This document shows, piece by piece, positions 1-9,881 of a stretch of DNA of 64,000 nt. The notes under the pieces are model-generated. The model was not told where the DNA came from and made no database searches. It worked only from the letters and a program-made list of their open reading frames with translations. The DNA comes from Tuctoria greenei (taxonomy: Eukaryota > Streptophyta > Magnoliopsida > Poales > Poaceae). How positions within the stretch are numbered: the stretch's first letter is position 1; the number at the start of each line of letters is the position of its first letter. The stretch lies in assembly GCA_036927565.1 (NCBI GenBank), contig JAYESD010000001.1, positions 142,279,415 to 142,343,414 of the forward strand, written 5' to 3'. A program made the translations under genes and the position numbers.

Positions 1-430
1 CCATCCTGGCAATTGATCAGCAATTCTATCAACAATGGGTTGCACTTGATCCTTTGTAAGCTTCTTCAAAGAGAGCAGTAGACCCAAGTAACGACAAGGA
101 AACCTTCAGATTTCACAAGGCAGTAGATCGTGCAGTGTGGTCATCTCTGTTTTTTCACACTAGATGGAGAAAACACTACTCTTTTGAACATTATTCCTCA
201 TACCCGACGCTTCACTGAGAAGTTGTAAGATTTCCAGCACAATATTAATTTCATGTGGTGTCGGGCGAAGGACCATAACCACATCATCAGCATAAATGGA
301 AATTCTATGTTGAATCAATCTTGTTGACAAGGGTTGCAGCAGCACCATCTCTTCAGCCTTGTTGATTAAACATCCCAAGACATCCATTACAAGAATGAAA
401 ATCATTGGAGAGAGAGGGTCACCGTGCCTT
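1..430 (-). pseudogene. L1-type LINE reverse transcriptase fragment
   Basis: Read on the minus strand, this is the C-terminal half of the reverse transcriptase of an L1-clade non-LTR retrotransposon. Visible blocks are GDPLSPMIF near 380-425, the catalytic box YADDVV at about 278-293, a GMRNNVQKSSVF block near 165-200, and the downstream block FPCRYLGL followed by QLPGW at about 1-105. These are in the order expected of plant LINE polymerases. A stop and frame change near 150-165 breaks the frame. The fragment runs off the left edge, and at about 430-460 it abuts copia integrase sequence on the same strand. The LINE either inserted into Copia-A or was joined to it by deletion. Endonuclease and poly(A) tail are not visible. 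Confidence 0.85.
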
Positions 431-439
431 AAGCATCAC

Positions 440-1560
440 TGATGAGAAATAATGTCACCAGGGAACCCGATTTAGCACGTGAATGGAGGTTTTTAATGCA
501 TCTATCCACAAACTAACTGGCAATTCTGATTGACTTAACATGGATCTAACTATATCCATTAGCGTACGGTTGTGTCGTTTCGCTACTCCACTACTGAGGC
601 TCACCCAATATAGAATATTGTGCGACTATCTCATTTTTCTGTAGCAACCGTGCAAAACGGTCCGAGGACTTGGTCAGATGGGGTATACGGGCCGTAGTAC
701 TCAACATCATGATTTGATATTACCATATTTATCTTAATGTTATGCTGATTTTCAACTTCATCCTCAAATATCTTAAATTTATCCAACGCTTTGGTGCATT
801 CTTTAATTAAATAAATATAACCATAGCAAGAATAGTCATCCGTGAAGATTATGAACGAATCAAAATCATCAACATATACTACTCGAAATGGACCACAAAT
901 GTCCGAGTGAATTAATTCCAAAATTTATGTTTATTGCATGTGGCACCTTTCTTATTTTCTTACTATATTTGCCTTTAATGCAATCTATGCATTCTTCTGA
1001 ATCCAAAACATCCAAATGAGGAAGAATCGATTGTGAAATCAATTGTTCGATTCTCTTCCACAAAATATGGCCTAAGCAACAATAACATAATTTCGAAGAC
1101 ATTTTGGAATCGATTCTTTTGTGCTTACTCTTATAAGAGAAAATCTAATCATTGCTTACAATATTATTATCATCATGCATAGACAATAAGTATAGCATGT
1201 CTTTTCTTATGGCAACACCAATATCTTATTATCAAACTTAGTAATACACTTATCTTACCAAATTGGCATACATAATCATCATTAGCTAAGCATGAAACTA
1301 AAATCAAATTCTACATAAAGAAGGTACATATAGTACATTACTAAGAATATGTACAAAGCCATTTCTTAATTCTAATGGATAATCTCCAATGGCTTTAACT
1401 TCTGCTTCATGACCATCAACAACTTTAATGGTCCTTTCCCCTCTTTTTAGGATCCTCGACATATTTAACCCCTGCAACGAATTGCATATGTGCACGATGG
1501 CACCTCGGTCAATCCACCAAGTAGATGGTATATAATCTATATAGAGATTCATCAACAAAG
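440..1560 (-). pseudogene. Copia-A pol remnant: protease, GAG-pre-integrase and integrase
   Basis: This is the degenerate pol of a Ty1/copia retrotransposon on the minus strand, the oldest layer of the nest. From high to low coordinates it shows a protease region with STWWIDRGA (1304-1558; D-R-G where D-S-G is usual), a GAG-pre-integrase block ending in CIDCIKGK (869-1102), the integrase start MELIHSDICGPF (about 890-921), and the integrase end with GVAKRHNRTLMD near 545-590. The central integrase around the second Asp is scrambled. Several stops and frame changes separate the pieces, so no functional protein is possible. Reverse transcriptase and RNase H are missing; the sequence gives way to the LINE fragment at about 440. 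Confidence 0.85.
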
Positions 1561-1589
1561 TTACAAAATCATTACCATTTTTGCAACAT

Positions 1590-2346
1590 CATTTAGGAAA
1601 GTCTACGCAATCCTCCTGATGGTTACCTTTGTATAAACAGAAGCGACACTAATCTTTTTCCACTTTCACATCCTTTCTATTATGATGTTATTGTGGAGCC
1701 TTACCCTTACCTTTATCATGGAGAGAAGGATCATAATTCCTAAAATATGGCTTAGAAGAGTAATTCTTCAGAGCCTTACTTTTTCCCTTCACATATTTGA
1801 TAAAATCATTACCACGAAGGGACTTAATTTTCTCTTTCTCTTGAACACACATAGCAATAAGTTTTTCTTAGTTCCACTATTCAGGTTGAGTGTTGTAATT
1901 GATGTAAAATGTCTCAAATTCCTTTGGAAGTGAGGTGAAAATGAGATGCATAATGAACTCATCTTTAATCTCCAAATTCACGGGCTTAGTGAAAAGGCTC
2001 TTGATAAGAGTGATCGGTGTAGCCATAGTAGAATCGGAAAATTGATTCTCAATCTTCTGGAGGTACTCGGCCATCAAACATTTATTATTTCATTTGTTCT
2101 ACTTATAACAAGCTATGTCATAAGCCAATAGCTCAATATTATAGTCTTTTGTCCTCTCAGCAAAGGACTTTTGAGTTTCATCAACATCCTGAATTGGAAC
2201 CACATGCTCAACATGATACGGAGTAGTGAGCGCCAAATCAATCTCGGAGACCACCAATGCAATATTGAACTTTTCTCTCCAACAACAATAACAACCAAGC
2301 CTTTGTCACAAAAAAGTTGGGGTCGGCTAGAAATGAAACCCAACAA
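1590..2346 (-). pseudogene. Copia-A gag remnant
   Basis: This is the gag region of Copia-A. The minus strand carries a copia gag (UBN2-type) segment at 1877-2077, with blocks such as MAEYLQKIENQF and FIMHLIFTSLPKEF, the typical part around the capsid helices. Upstream, at about 2100-2290 in another frame, is the N-terminal block containing FNIALVVSEIDLAL. A degenerate zinc knuckle starting CRFC lies near 1600-1660. Stops near 2078-2100 and frame changes split it. It lies between the pol remnant (below 1560) and the hairpin-rich leader (above about 2700), in the usual order for a minus-strand element. Confidence 0.75.
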
Positions 2347-2571
2347 TTTTTAAAGAAAAGTAATAGAAAATAAGATGAGAGTATAAAAATACAAATCAAA
2401 TAAGATTCTACATTTTATTTATTTAGAAATAGATTAATAGGAAAGAAGATAAGAGTAACAAAATATAAATAAACTAAGATTCTAGCACATGAATTGCTAA
2501 TTTCCATGCAGTCCAATCATGAGCCAAATCAATCTCGGAGACCACCAATGCAACATTGAACTTTTCTCTCC
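2232..2571. repeat. 49-bp direct repeat bracketing a 240-bp insert
   Basis: The 49-bp segment at 2232-2280, part of Copia-A gag, recurs at 2523-2571 with one visible mismatch. The roughly 240 bases between the copies contain a partly duplicated AT-rich stretch (about 2370-2500) and the string GTTGGGGTCGGCTAGA. The layout suggests either a duplicative repair event or an insertion with an unusually long target duplication. Confidence 0.7.
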
Positions 2572-2708
2572 ATCTTCCATAATTGCTTCCATTAAGTGGA
2601 TCAATGGAACTATGAAATGTAGTGTTGAATTTGCATTGGAGGAACCTTCATAATCACAAAGACAAAAATCATAAGTGAATGCATAGATATAATCAGAAGA
2701 AAATGTTA

Positions 2709-3121
2709 AGTTTTATTTTCACTTTGGTTACTTGACCAAAACTCATCAATTAATAACAACTGAAAATATAGTAATTTATCTTTCGCTTTGGTTACTCGAC
2801 CAAATTACTATGAACTTAATTTATTCAATTGAAGAATAATGTCATTAATGTATTTCACTTTGGTTACTCGACCAATAATGACATTAAAACATTACTCTAA
2901 AACATGGCAATTTTATTTTTTGTTTTGGTTACTCAATAAAATTTAATGCAACTTAAAACTTCAAATGACATAATAATTTACCTTCGCTTTGTTTAATCGA
3001 CCAAATTTCTATGATATTTTACACTTAATATCAGCGGAAGCTTTAAAAATGGGCATACAAAATTCTTAATCACTTAATAATTTCACATTATAATTAAGTT
3101 AATCGACTGAGAATTAACTTA
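2709..3121 (-). repeat. Series of six stem-loops in the Copia-A leader
   Basis: About six units recur at intervals of roughly 60-100 bases. On the minus (sense) strand the core is TTTGGTCGAGTAACCAAAG, which can fold on itself (TTTGGT with ACCAAA). Each core is flanked by a further inverted repeat whose sequence differs from unit to unit: 2709-2714 with 2738-2743, 2768-2777 with 2802-2811 (10 of 10 complementary), 2838-2847 with 2876-2885 (10 of 10), 2909-2917 with 2935-2943 (9 of 9), 2970-2979 with 3003-3012 (imperfect), and 3095-3103 with 3113-3121 (9 of 9, core reduced). This is the untranslated leader between primer site and gag of a minus-strand copia element. Confidence 0.8.
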
Positions 3122-3626
3122 CATTGGAAAAAATATCCAAAATGTAGAAAAATGTTCCAAAAATGATGCCAAAAAATACTTAATTATTCTTAGTCATAGT
3201 AATTTAATTTAGAGGGAGCCACATGTATTTTGCTCATTATCTTTTTTCTTGAAAATTCTAAAAATAACTAAAGAGCCCACTACTTAAAATTTGAGCACAA
3301 AGCACAAAACTTAATTCAAGCAGAAATGAAAAATTGATAAGTGTGTGTGTGGCACAAAAAGGTGGCCCACAACCCACCATACGGAGCAAAACATGAATCA
3401 GCCAACTTAATAGTTCGGCCTACTTCAAAAATCCTGAAAATTGCCGAAAGAAACAAGGCCAACCCAAGAGGCCCACTCAGCCTGCCGCCTGGGCCACGGC
3501 CTGTGACGGCACGTCACGTGCTGCACACCGTTGATTTGCCATCGGACGGTGTGAGGGTATCATGGGCGCGCACGATTGCCAAGCGTCATATCGAAATCCA
3601 ATGGTTGTCGAAAAATATGGGGTATA
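3122..3626 (-). other. Copia-A leader, outer part, no gene
   Basis: This is non-coding leader sequence of Copia-A up to the Tat-B insertion point. An open frame at 3341-3667 has no recognisable domain and runs into the Tat-B LTR, so I do not call it a gene. The last bases before Tat-B (3595-3626) are partly complementary to the sequence just after Tat-B (27271-27315), so before the insertion another hairpin stood at this site. Confidence 0.6.
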
Positions 3627-4419
3627 TGTCGAAGTGTGCGATTGACACTTCCCTCGGTACTACTTAGATTGTAGCCCGCGAAGGTTCTTGATTGGTTGGG
3701 GCACGTGATATTTGGACAAGACAGTGACACAAGGATTTACGTGGTTCGGGCCGCCTGAGCGTAACACCCTACTCCAAGGGTTGAGTGTTATATGTATGAA
3801 TCTATCTGGCGCTTGTGAGTGTATGAGATTGTTTGTCTATGTATCGTGCAGTGCATCACTTTTATAGTCTAAGGACTGTCCGTTACATCACTTGCCTGAC
3901 CCGACATGTGGCCCTGGCATAGTTAACTGTCTAATACACGATCGCTGAATATTAAGTGTGGTTAATAGGATGATAATGCACCTTAATAATGGCGTTACTC
4001 CTATTAATAGTCCACTAATCGTGTGTCATTAATATGGCATTAATGACACATAATCAAGTCTTGTAACTGGCGCTTTAACTGTCCCTTGAAAGTCTGAGCC
4101 ATTGGAGATCTCACTGTCTTCCGTTGATGTCCTAGCTCTGGAGGTTCGACACGTGCGGCTTCGGAGCTTCGCATCGTGGGGAGGCAGGTCTGGAGCCACT
4201 ATACATGTGGCAGCCCTGGAACTTCCCTCTACTGGGGATTAGGTCCGGGGTCACTGGACACGTTGTAAGACCGGAGCTTCCCTATGAAGGGAGTTAGGTC
4301 CGGCCTTGCATTACGTGTGTTAGTGTCGGAGCTATCCAAACGAGGGAGGTGGGTCCAATACTGTGTAACACGTGCGTTTTTGCGGTATCATGGGGTACCC
4401 CGTACGCAGGGTACTGACA
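3627..4419 (-). repeat. Tat-B 3' LTR
   Basis: This 793-bp terminal repeat matches 26432-27270. It starts TGTCGAAG and ends GTACTGACA on the plus strand. Read in sense (minus), a TATAAAA box lies at 3866-3860, and a GGACTGTCCG motif at 3873-3882 sits just upstream of it. Compared with the other copy it lacks about 46 bp near 4374, between ACACGTGCG and TTGCGGTATC, which accounts for the length difference. Confidence 0.9.
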
Positions 4420-4445
4420 GTGGCCCCGGTCCCACCTCTAGGAGA
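4420..4445 (-). other. Tat-B polypurine tract
   Basis: Next to the 3' LTR, the minus strand reads GAGGTGGGACCGGGGCCAC and then TGTCAG. This is the purine-rich plus-strand primer expected just inside the 3' LTR of a minus-oriented element. A similar tract adjoins the Tat-F LTR at 43230. Confidence 0.65.
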
Positions 4446-4957
4446 AACCCTTTGGGTTAAGTTATTCTACCAGAGGTGGGGCCATCTTCGATTCCCATGC
4501 TGCGGATTCAATGATCTTCGGATGTGTTGTTGGGGCGATGGTCCGCTGTTAAACCATCGCCACATGGCTTCTTTTGAATGCGGCAGGTGAGATCCTCACG
4601 TGCGGATCTCACGAAATTGAAGGTCGCCAGTTCCCAATGCAAAAACCGTATCGGTTCCGCGCGCCTTGTCAGGCCGCCGCCCTCGGGCTTCCAACCTCCC
4701 ATCATGACAACGGTTTACCTGGGGTAATAACTTCGGCCTTTCCGCCAAAGTGGACTCGGGCCCATTTGTCATTGGCAGGGTAGATTTTTGAAAACGTGAT
4801 CTTGGTCCCATTGTGATTTCCATCCAAGCGTTGCAGAGACTTACTTAAGAAGGAAAGCCTACACGATTTGAGGACTCTTTACGCTTTCAATCAAACTCAC
4901 GTTCAGAGCCTCCCACCCTTCGCATAGCTTTCTCTTCTTTCACCCCACTTTGCCGCG

Positions 4958-5956
4958 ATAGAGTTGGGTCTTCCCCGCAGCAGGATTAAGACCAAGGAAG
5001 ATCTATCGAAGGTCCAGACCTACATGGGGTGATCCAGTGATTCCTTCAACCGCGACATCCACTTTGGCAAGCTCCCCTTCAAGAAGGAGCACGCCAGCGA
5101 CATGGTGTACTTCTCTGCGTACGCCATGGTGGGTCTAATCCCACCTTTTTCAACCTTCTTATTGATGTTGCTGGATTTCTATGGCCTCCAATTGTATCAC
5201 CTCAGCCCCCACTCACTCTTGCTAGTGGCAACTTTTGTCCACTTCTACGAGATGTGGGTGGGCGTGCCTCCCTGCATTGAGCTGTTATGGACCTTCTTCA
5301 CGGTCCACACCACTAGAAAGGGGACAGAGCTGATCGTATTCTACTACTTTGTAAAGCGGAAGAACTGCCCCTTCAAGTACTTGAAGTCCTTCCCCTCCGG
5401 CAAGTGGAACGATTGGAAGAAAGATTGGGTGATCATCATAGTGGAACAGCACGAGAGGCTGGAGCTGCCCAAGGGTCTTCCCAATGTCGACACAGACACC
5501 TAGAATGTAGTTCCGGAGCTATCATATGCATACAAGCCCATCGTAGAAAGGATTCAAGAATGCGTAGAAGGAGGGATGACCCCTCAAATGATCTTCGGCA
5601 ACTTATTGATGAACAGGTGGGCTCCGCTGAAGACCAGGGAGTGGCTCGCATGGGCTTTCAATAGTGTGATGGATCACAATCGGATTGAATCCGGTTTGAA
5701 TTCCAATTTGGATGATGAAGACTTGAAGCTCCATCTGATGAAGTTCCAGAACGGAGTCATCTTCCGCAATGCCTTAGCTCTGTAGGCTGCTCTCCTGCCT
5801 CTGAACATTATTCCAGAGATCAATAAGGAGCTCCTGAGAAGAATGCCATTGTTGGATGACCTTGGCGTGGTGGAGAGGCGATCAACCTCCAGGGTAGCAA
5901 TCCCCGTGGATTCTGAAAGGGTGGCCCCCCACTGTCCCAAGCCAGAAAGTGGATGA
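4958..5956 (+). pseudogene. Tat-B antisense gene, first part (Transposase_28-like domain)
   Basis: One plus-strand frame runs from about 4958 to the stop at 5954-5956, antisense to Tat-B gag-pol. It is broken by in-frame stops at 5030 (TGA), 5501 (TAG) and 5783 (TAG) with no frame change. The segment at 5075-5500, with blocks FSAYAMVGL, FYGLQLYHL, FVHFYEMWVG and FKYLKSFP, resembles the N-terminal domain of grass proteins labelled 'putative gypsy-type transposon' (Pfam Transposase_28). A second block rich in Leu and Trp (5560-5785) resembles their middle part. In Tat-lineage elements such a gene lies between integrase and the 3' LTR in opposite orientation; its job is unknown. The start is not clear because the usual N-terminus upstream of 5030 is degraded. 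Confidence 0.75.
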
Positions 5957-6346
5957 CACTGGCAAGGGCAAGGGCTAGGAGCCGACCGAATCTTCCAACC
6001 GGAAGAGGAAGTTAAGGCATGTTCACGGAAGCCCCATCGGGTCAGCTCCAACTTCAACAGCCCTTTCTCCTCGGCGAAGGAGATCTTCGGTGGCTATGCC
6101 TGCTTCGGTGCCGGCGCCCTCGAGGGACTCAAGCTCCGACAGGTCAACTCTGGCTTCGGTGCCAGCTGTGGGCTCCGGGTCTGGAGGTCCTTCTTAGCCA
6201 AGGGAGGTTTTGGCTGAGAAGACTTTAGCTGCTGCAGGTGGCTCCCAACCAAGGTCCGAGGTTTTTGTCTGACCATATTTGGTGGGCTTTGACCCCGGGA
6301 CTCAGAAGAAGAGATTTCACGGCGACTGGGGCGGTAGCATCTCCAG
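5957..6346 (+). other. Low-complexity linker of the antisense gene
   Basis: The frame past 5956 shifts. A Ser/Pro-rich reading (for instance SPRRRRSSVAMPAS near 6070-6105) continues with stops until the splice-like site at 6347. It probably codes the disordered middle of the antisense protein in its intact state. A lysine-rich block (RKRKL near 6003) could be a nuclear localisation signal, which is inference. Confidence 0.45.
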
Positions 6347-6424
6347 GTAAGTGTCGTCAACTCACCTTGAGGTGCTAACCTTGTCTTTGTTATATCTTTA
6401 ATCTCCCCGACCTTTTGTTTCCAG
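6347..6424 (+). other. Putative 78-bp spliceosomal intron in the antisense gene
   Basis: The donor CTCCAG/GTAAGTG at 6347 and the acceptor CTTTTGTTTCCAG/G at 6424 match plant splice consensus. Between them lie a branch-like CTAAC at 6375-6379 and a T-rich run of 40 bases. The long downstream frame opens exactly after the acceptor. The signals work only on the plus strand, which supports real transcription antisense to the retrotransposon. Confidence 0.65.
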
Positions 6425-8336
6425 GGTGTCGAGAAAGAAGTCCGAGGCTTCGACACCTGCTGCAGCGACTGAAGCTGAGCATGCAGAAGCTCCGGCTTCA
6501 GCCACGGAGCCTCCCCAAGTGGTGGCAGAAGACACGGCTCTGGCGCCAGCTGTCATGGACTTGGATCCAGAGGAGACGCCATAGGCTCGTGTGGTAGCGC
6601 CAGACTGTAGGGGAGAAGTTAATAATGATGGACCACCAGCTGCAATGCCAGAGATTGAAGCTCCGGTGCAGGAGTCGGAGGTGGTGGAAGATCCGGCGCT
6701 AGAGCAGGAGGTAACCGAAGCTCTGGCACCCATGCCGAAAGTGGCTGAAGATCCAACGGTTGAGCCAGAGGTGCTCGTAGTTCCGGCCTCCGTGCCGGAG
6801 ATAGTTGAAGCTTCAGCCTTCATGCCATAGATGGTTGATGTACCAGCGCCTGAGCCGACAGTGACAGGAGCTCCGGACGAAGCTCCATCATCCGCTCCAG
6901 AGGTAATTACTCCGGAGGCACCCATGTCTGAGCCAGTGCAACTGGAAGAGTCGGCAGCCAACTCCCCGTCTACAGATCTGACAGTTGAAGATCCAACGGA
7001 GGGACCTTTGGTGTCAGCACCAGAGGTTGAAGTTCCCTTGGTGGGACCCTCTTTAGCACAGGTAGAAGCGGAAGAGCTTACGGGGTGCGGCCCTAGTGAT
7101 GCAGGACCACAGGGGACCGGGCTTGCGTCGTGGGACCTAATTTTTGTGCTTGAAGACCCTTTGGGGCCAGCGGTGAAGACCTCGGCAGGTCTGGAGCCTG
7201 TCCCTCTGGTGTTGTCTATCGACAATGCTTGCTCCAGTCTCTGTCAAGTTCAGCTCACCCGCGACCATGAAAGCAAGGTCCTCGAAGAAGAGCGCCACAC
7301 CTTGAGGCATTGGCGCAATAGGCTTCACTTCAAGACAAAGATAACGCAGTCAAGGCTGGCAGACCAACGGGACTGGATAGACCGGGAGAAGGCCTGGCTG
7401 GCAAGGTATGAGCTCCTACTCACCGAGAAGGAGGGTTTGATCAAGGGTCTCGATGACCGATCCCGAGCGCTGTTTGAGCAGGCCAAAGAGGCCAACGAGG
7501 CAGCAAATGGCCGCCAGGACAACCTCAAAACTTTCCATGAGACGCTTCTCAAGCGCCAGGAAGGTCTCAATGAACGGGAAGAAAAACTCCTAAAACAGCA
7601 GAAGGATATTTTGAAGAGAGAGGGGGAGCTCGCCCAGAGACTATCTCTGGGTGAACAAAGCTTGGCAGACTGCACTAAGAAGCTTGATGAGCAGTGCAGG
7701 CACGAGGAGGAGAAACTCTTATAGAGGGGACAAGACCTCAACAAGAGAGAGGTTGAAGTCTCCACTAGAGAGAAGAAAGTGTGGGGCAGGGAGAAAGACC
7801 CGGCCAATCGGCAGAACCGCATCCACCTCTGGGATTCAGAGCTCGCTCAACGCGAAAAGCAAGTTGTTGAAAGCATTCAGCAGCACGCCAAAGAGGTCCA
7901 GCTCCTCGCCCGGGAAGGCTCAGAGCTTGTGGCTGCCAGGAGTTCACTAGAGGAGCTGCAAAATTTGAGGGAGACTGAGTCCCAGCAGGTGTGGGACTTC
8001 TTGGGGCGAGCTAATGATGCTTTGATGCCGTTGGGCTTTAGTCCAGTACGCTCGGACAATCCAGAGCTAGAGCTGGACCAAGCGCTGGTGGCACTCAGCT
8101 TTGTTGGTAGCAAACTTGACGCGATGGGTGACATCATCGTGGACCAGCTGGAGATGGAGGGGAAATATCTGGCCAAGAATGACGCAGAATATGTGCTGAT
8201 GTGTTACAAGAGCTGAGACCCCCAATTCTCTCTGGATTTGGTGCTCGAAGGGCCTGTTGATGAAGAGGAAGATGCCGCCAAGGCCAGCGTTCAAGAGGTT
8301 GCCCAGAAAGTTGCCTCATACTTTCGCAAAACCTAG
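6425..8336 (+). pseudogene. Tat-B antisense gene, second part (acidic repeats and coiled coil)
   Basis: One frame runs from the acceptor at 6424 to the stop at 8334-8336, about 636 codons. It is broken by TAG at 6582, TAG at 6828, TAG at 7722 and TGA at 8214, with no frameshift. The first 250 codons are Pro/Glu/Ala-rich with repeating APEV- or AEDP-like units. From about 7260 to 8000 it becomes strongly charged and heptad-like (blocks LEEERHTL, LLKRQEGLNEREEKL, ILKREGELAQRL), a long coiled coil. The tail (8000-8336) has LMPLGFSP and VASYFRKT, the conserved C-terminus of rice and maize proteins annotated as unclassified retrotransposon proteins. Function is unknown; a structural or DNA-associated role is only a guess. 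Open frames on the opposite strand here are mirror artefacts of biased composition. Confidence 0.75.
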
Positions 8337-8615
8337 GACTTTTCTCTTTTACTCCCACTTGTAACTCTCCAACTTTGTAATCTCCAATCCTCGAATGAAT
8401 GAAATTCAATCTTTCTGAAATGAATTCCATTTCTATTTGTCTTCAATACACTATTTTTTATCTTGTTGGCCCCCTGGTAGATGTGCACAATTTGATTGTG
8501 AACATGTACCAAAAGGATTTGACGGTGTGTTGATGACTTGAACACTTCAAACTTGTAGCTTTTAGGTCTGAAGTTTATTTCTGACTTCTCCACGGAGCTT
8601 TTGTTGCGTCGACGG

Positions 8616-9245
8616 CAGGCCCCCTAGGAGTTGTTAGAGCTTGATAGATCCGACGGCGCCCACTATCAACGCACAGAACGTCGACAGCGGGCCCCCTGGA
8701 TTTGTTGGAGCTTGGTAGCTTCGATGGCACCCACTGTCAACACATAAAACGTCAATGGCGGGCCTCCTGGGAGTTGTCGAAGCTTGGTATATACGACAGC
8801 GCCCACTGTCAACGCGTAGAACGTCGATGGCAGGCCCCCTGGGGTTGTCGCAGCTTGGTAGATCTGACAGCGCCCACTATCAACGCACAGAATGTCGACG
8901 GCGGGCTCCCTGTGGTTGTCGGAGCTTGGTAGGTCCGACGACACCCACTATCAATGCATGAAACATCGACAGCGGGCCCCTGGGGTTGTCATCTTTTCCC
9001 AACTTCGATGATATCCACCATCAACATAGAAGACATCGACGGTGATTTCACTCGGGGTGATTTCTTCACCGTCTTCACTTGAATTGTCATTATGCTTCAC
9101 GTCGACGGCTAGCCCCCATGGGAGTTATCGGAGCTTGTTAGCTCTGACGGCGCCCACTTTCAACGTTTAAAATGTCAACGGTGGGCCCCCTTGGGGGATG
9201 TCAAAGCTTGGTAGCTCCAGCATCGTCCACCATCGTCACGAGTTT
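8616..9245. repeat. About nine copies of a 71-bp minisatellite in Tat-B
   Basis: Units of about 71 bp begin CGACGGCGGGCCCCCTGG, continue with TTGTCGGAGCTTGGTAG, and end near CACTATCAACGCACAGAACG. About nine are visible; the sixth and seventh have diverged. The array lies between the antisense gene and the integrase end. Its core, GGCCCCCT then G-rich then GGAGCTTGG, also forms the core of the 42-bp array of Tat-F at 43300-44120. Short open frames across it come from the repeat and are not genes. Confidence 0.9.
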
Positions 9246-9881
9246 TCATTTTTCCTGCACATCAAAGACAAGAAAAAACAGTAAAATTCGTCCTCTTGTC
9301 TATAACTCGTTTGCGACTCACTGTTCTTATTTGGATTATAGATCTGAAGGAACTCGATATGATAACAAGGAAATTAATGTAATCTTTCCAGATCCAAAAT
9401 CTTTTAGGACCCGCCCTACTGAGGCCTGCCGAAATGTAGGTAGAGTGGCGTACTTAGGGTGTAGGACCAAGCTAAGTCGATAGCACACTCCAGACCTGTG
9501 TTGGCTTGGCGTTCAGGCGAGTAGACCACATAGCAATGCTAAGATTCGAAGAGACCAACAATATAACTTGTACAACATATGAATAACTTGAACTAAAACT
9601 CAAAAAGAATTGCACAACTTCGTTATAGAAAAGAAGGAGAAGGATAAATAAAAGAGAATGAGTGTGCACAAAATTACTGCACGTGGATTCTGCTTTCACA
9701 TAACAATATCTTTAATTATAGGTCCGGATTACAGGGGGGACAAGGACACTTAGGGTACGGAACCAGACTAAGTGTGATATACATCTTATACTAACCCAGG
9801 GTAGGTAGCTACACTTTTAGTGCTATGATTGTGTCAAGTGTTTCTTGAACTTTTCGGACCCTCCCGAAGGGGTCTGGATAT
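9246..9881. other. Tat-B spacer, no gene
   Basis: Non-coding Tat-B sequence lies between the minisatellite and the nested Tekay-C. An A/T-rich middle (9540-9720) and a CCCTCCCGAAGGGG palindrome at 9858-9873 are the only structures seen. No frame shows a known domain. Confidence 0.5.

Noticed and set aside
2281..2522. SINE insertion
   Set aside because: Only one short string resembles a SINE. No A and B boxes or tail were seen, so it is kept as a finding and not as a feature.
3341..3667. 108-codon gene
   Set aside because: It crosses the Copia-A/Tat-B junction, so the frame is created by the insertion.
6398..7225. 275-codon Ser/Gly/Thr-rich open frame on the minus strand
   Set aside because: It mirrors the Pro/Glu/Ala-rich antisense gene of Tat-B on the plus strand. 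It has no domain, and the plus frame has a splice acceptor and a conserved C-terminus.
7325..7822. 165-codon Ser-rich open frame on the minus strand
   Set aside because: Shadow of the coiled-coil coding region on the plus strand.
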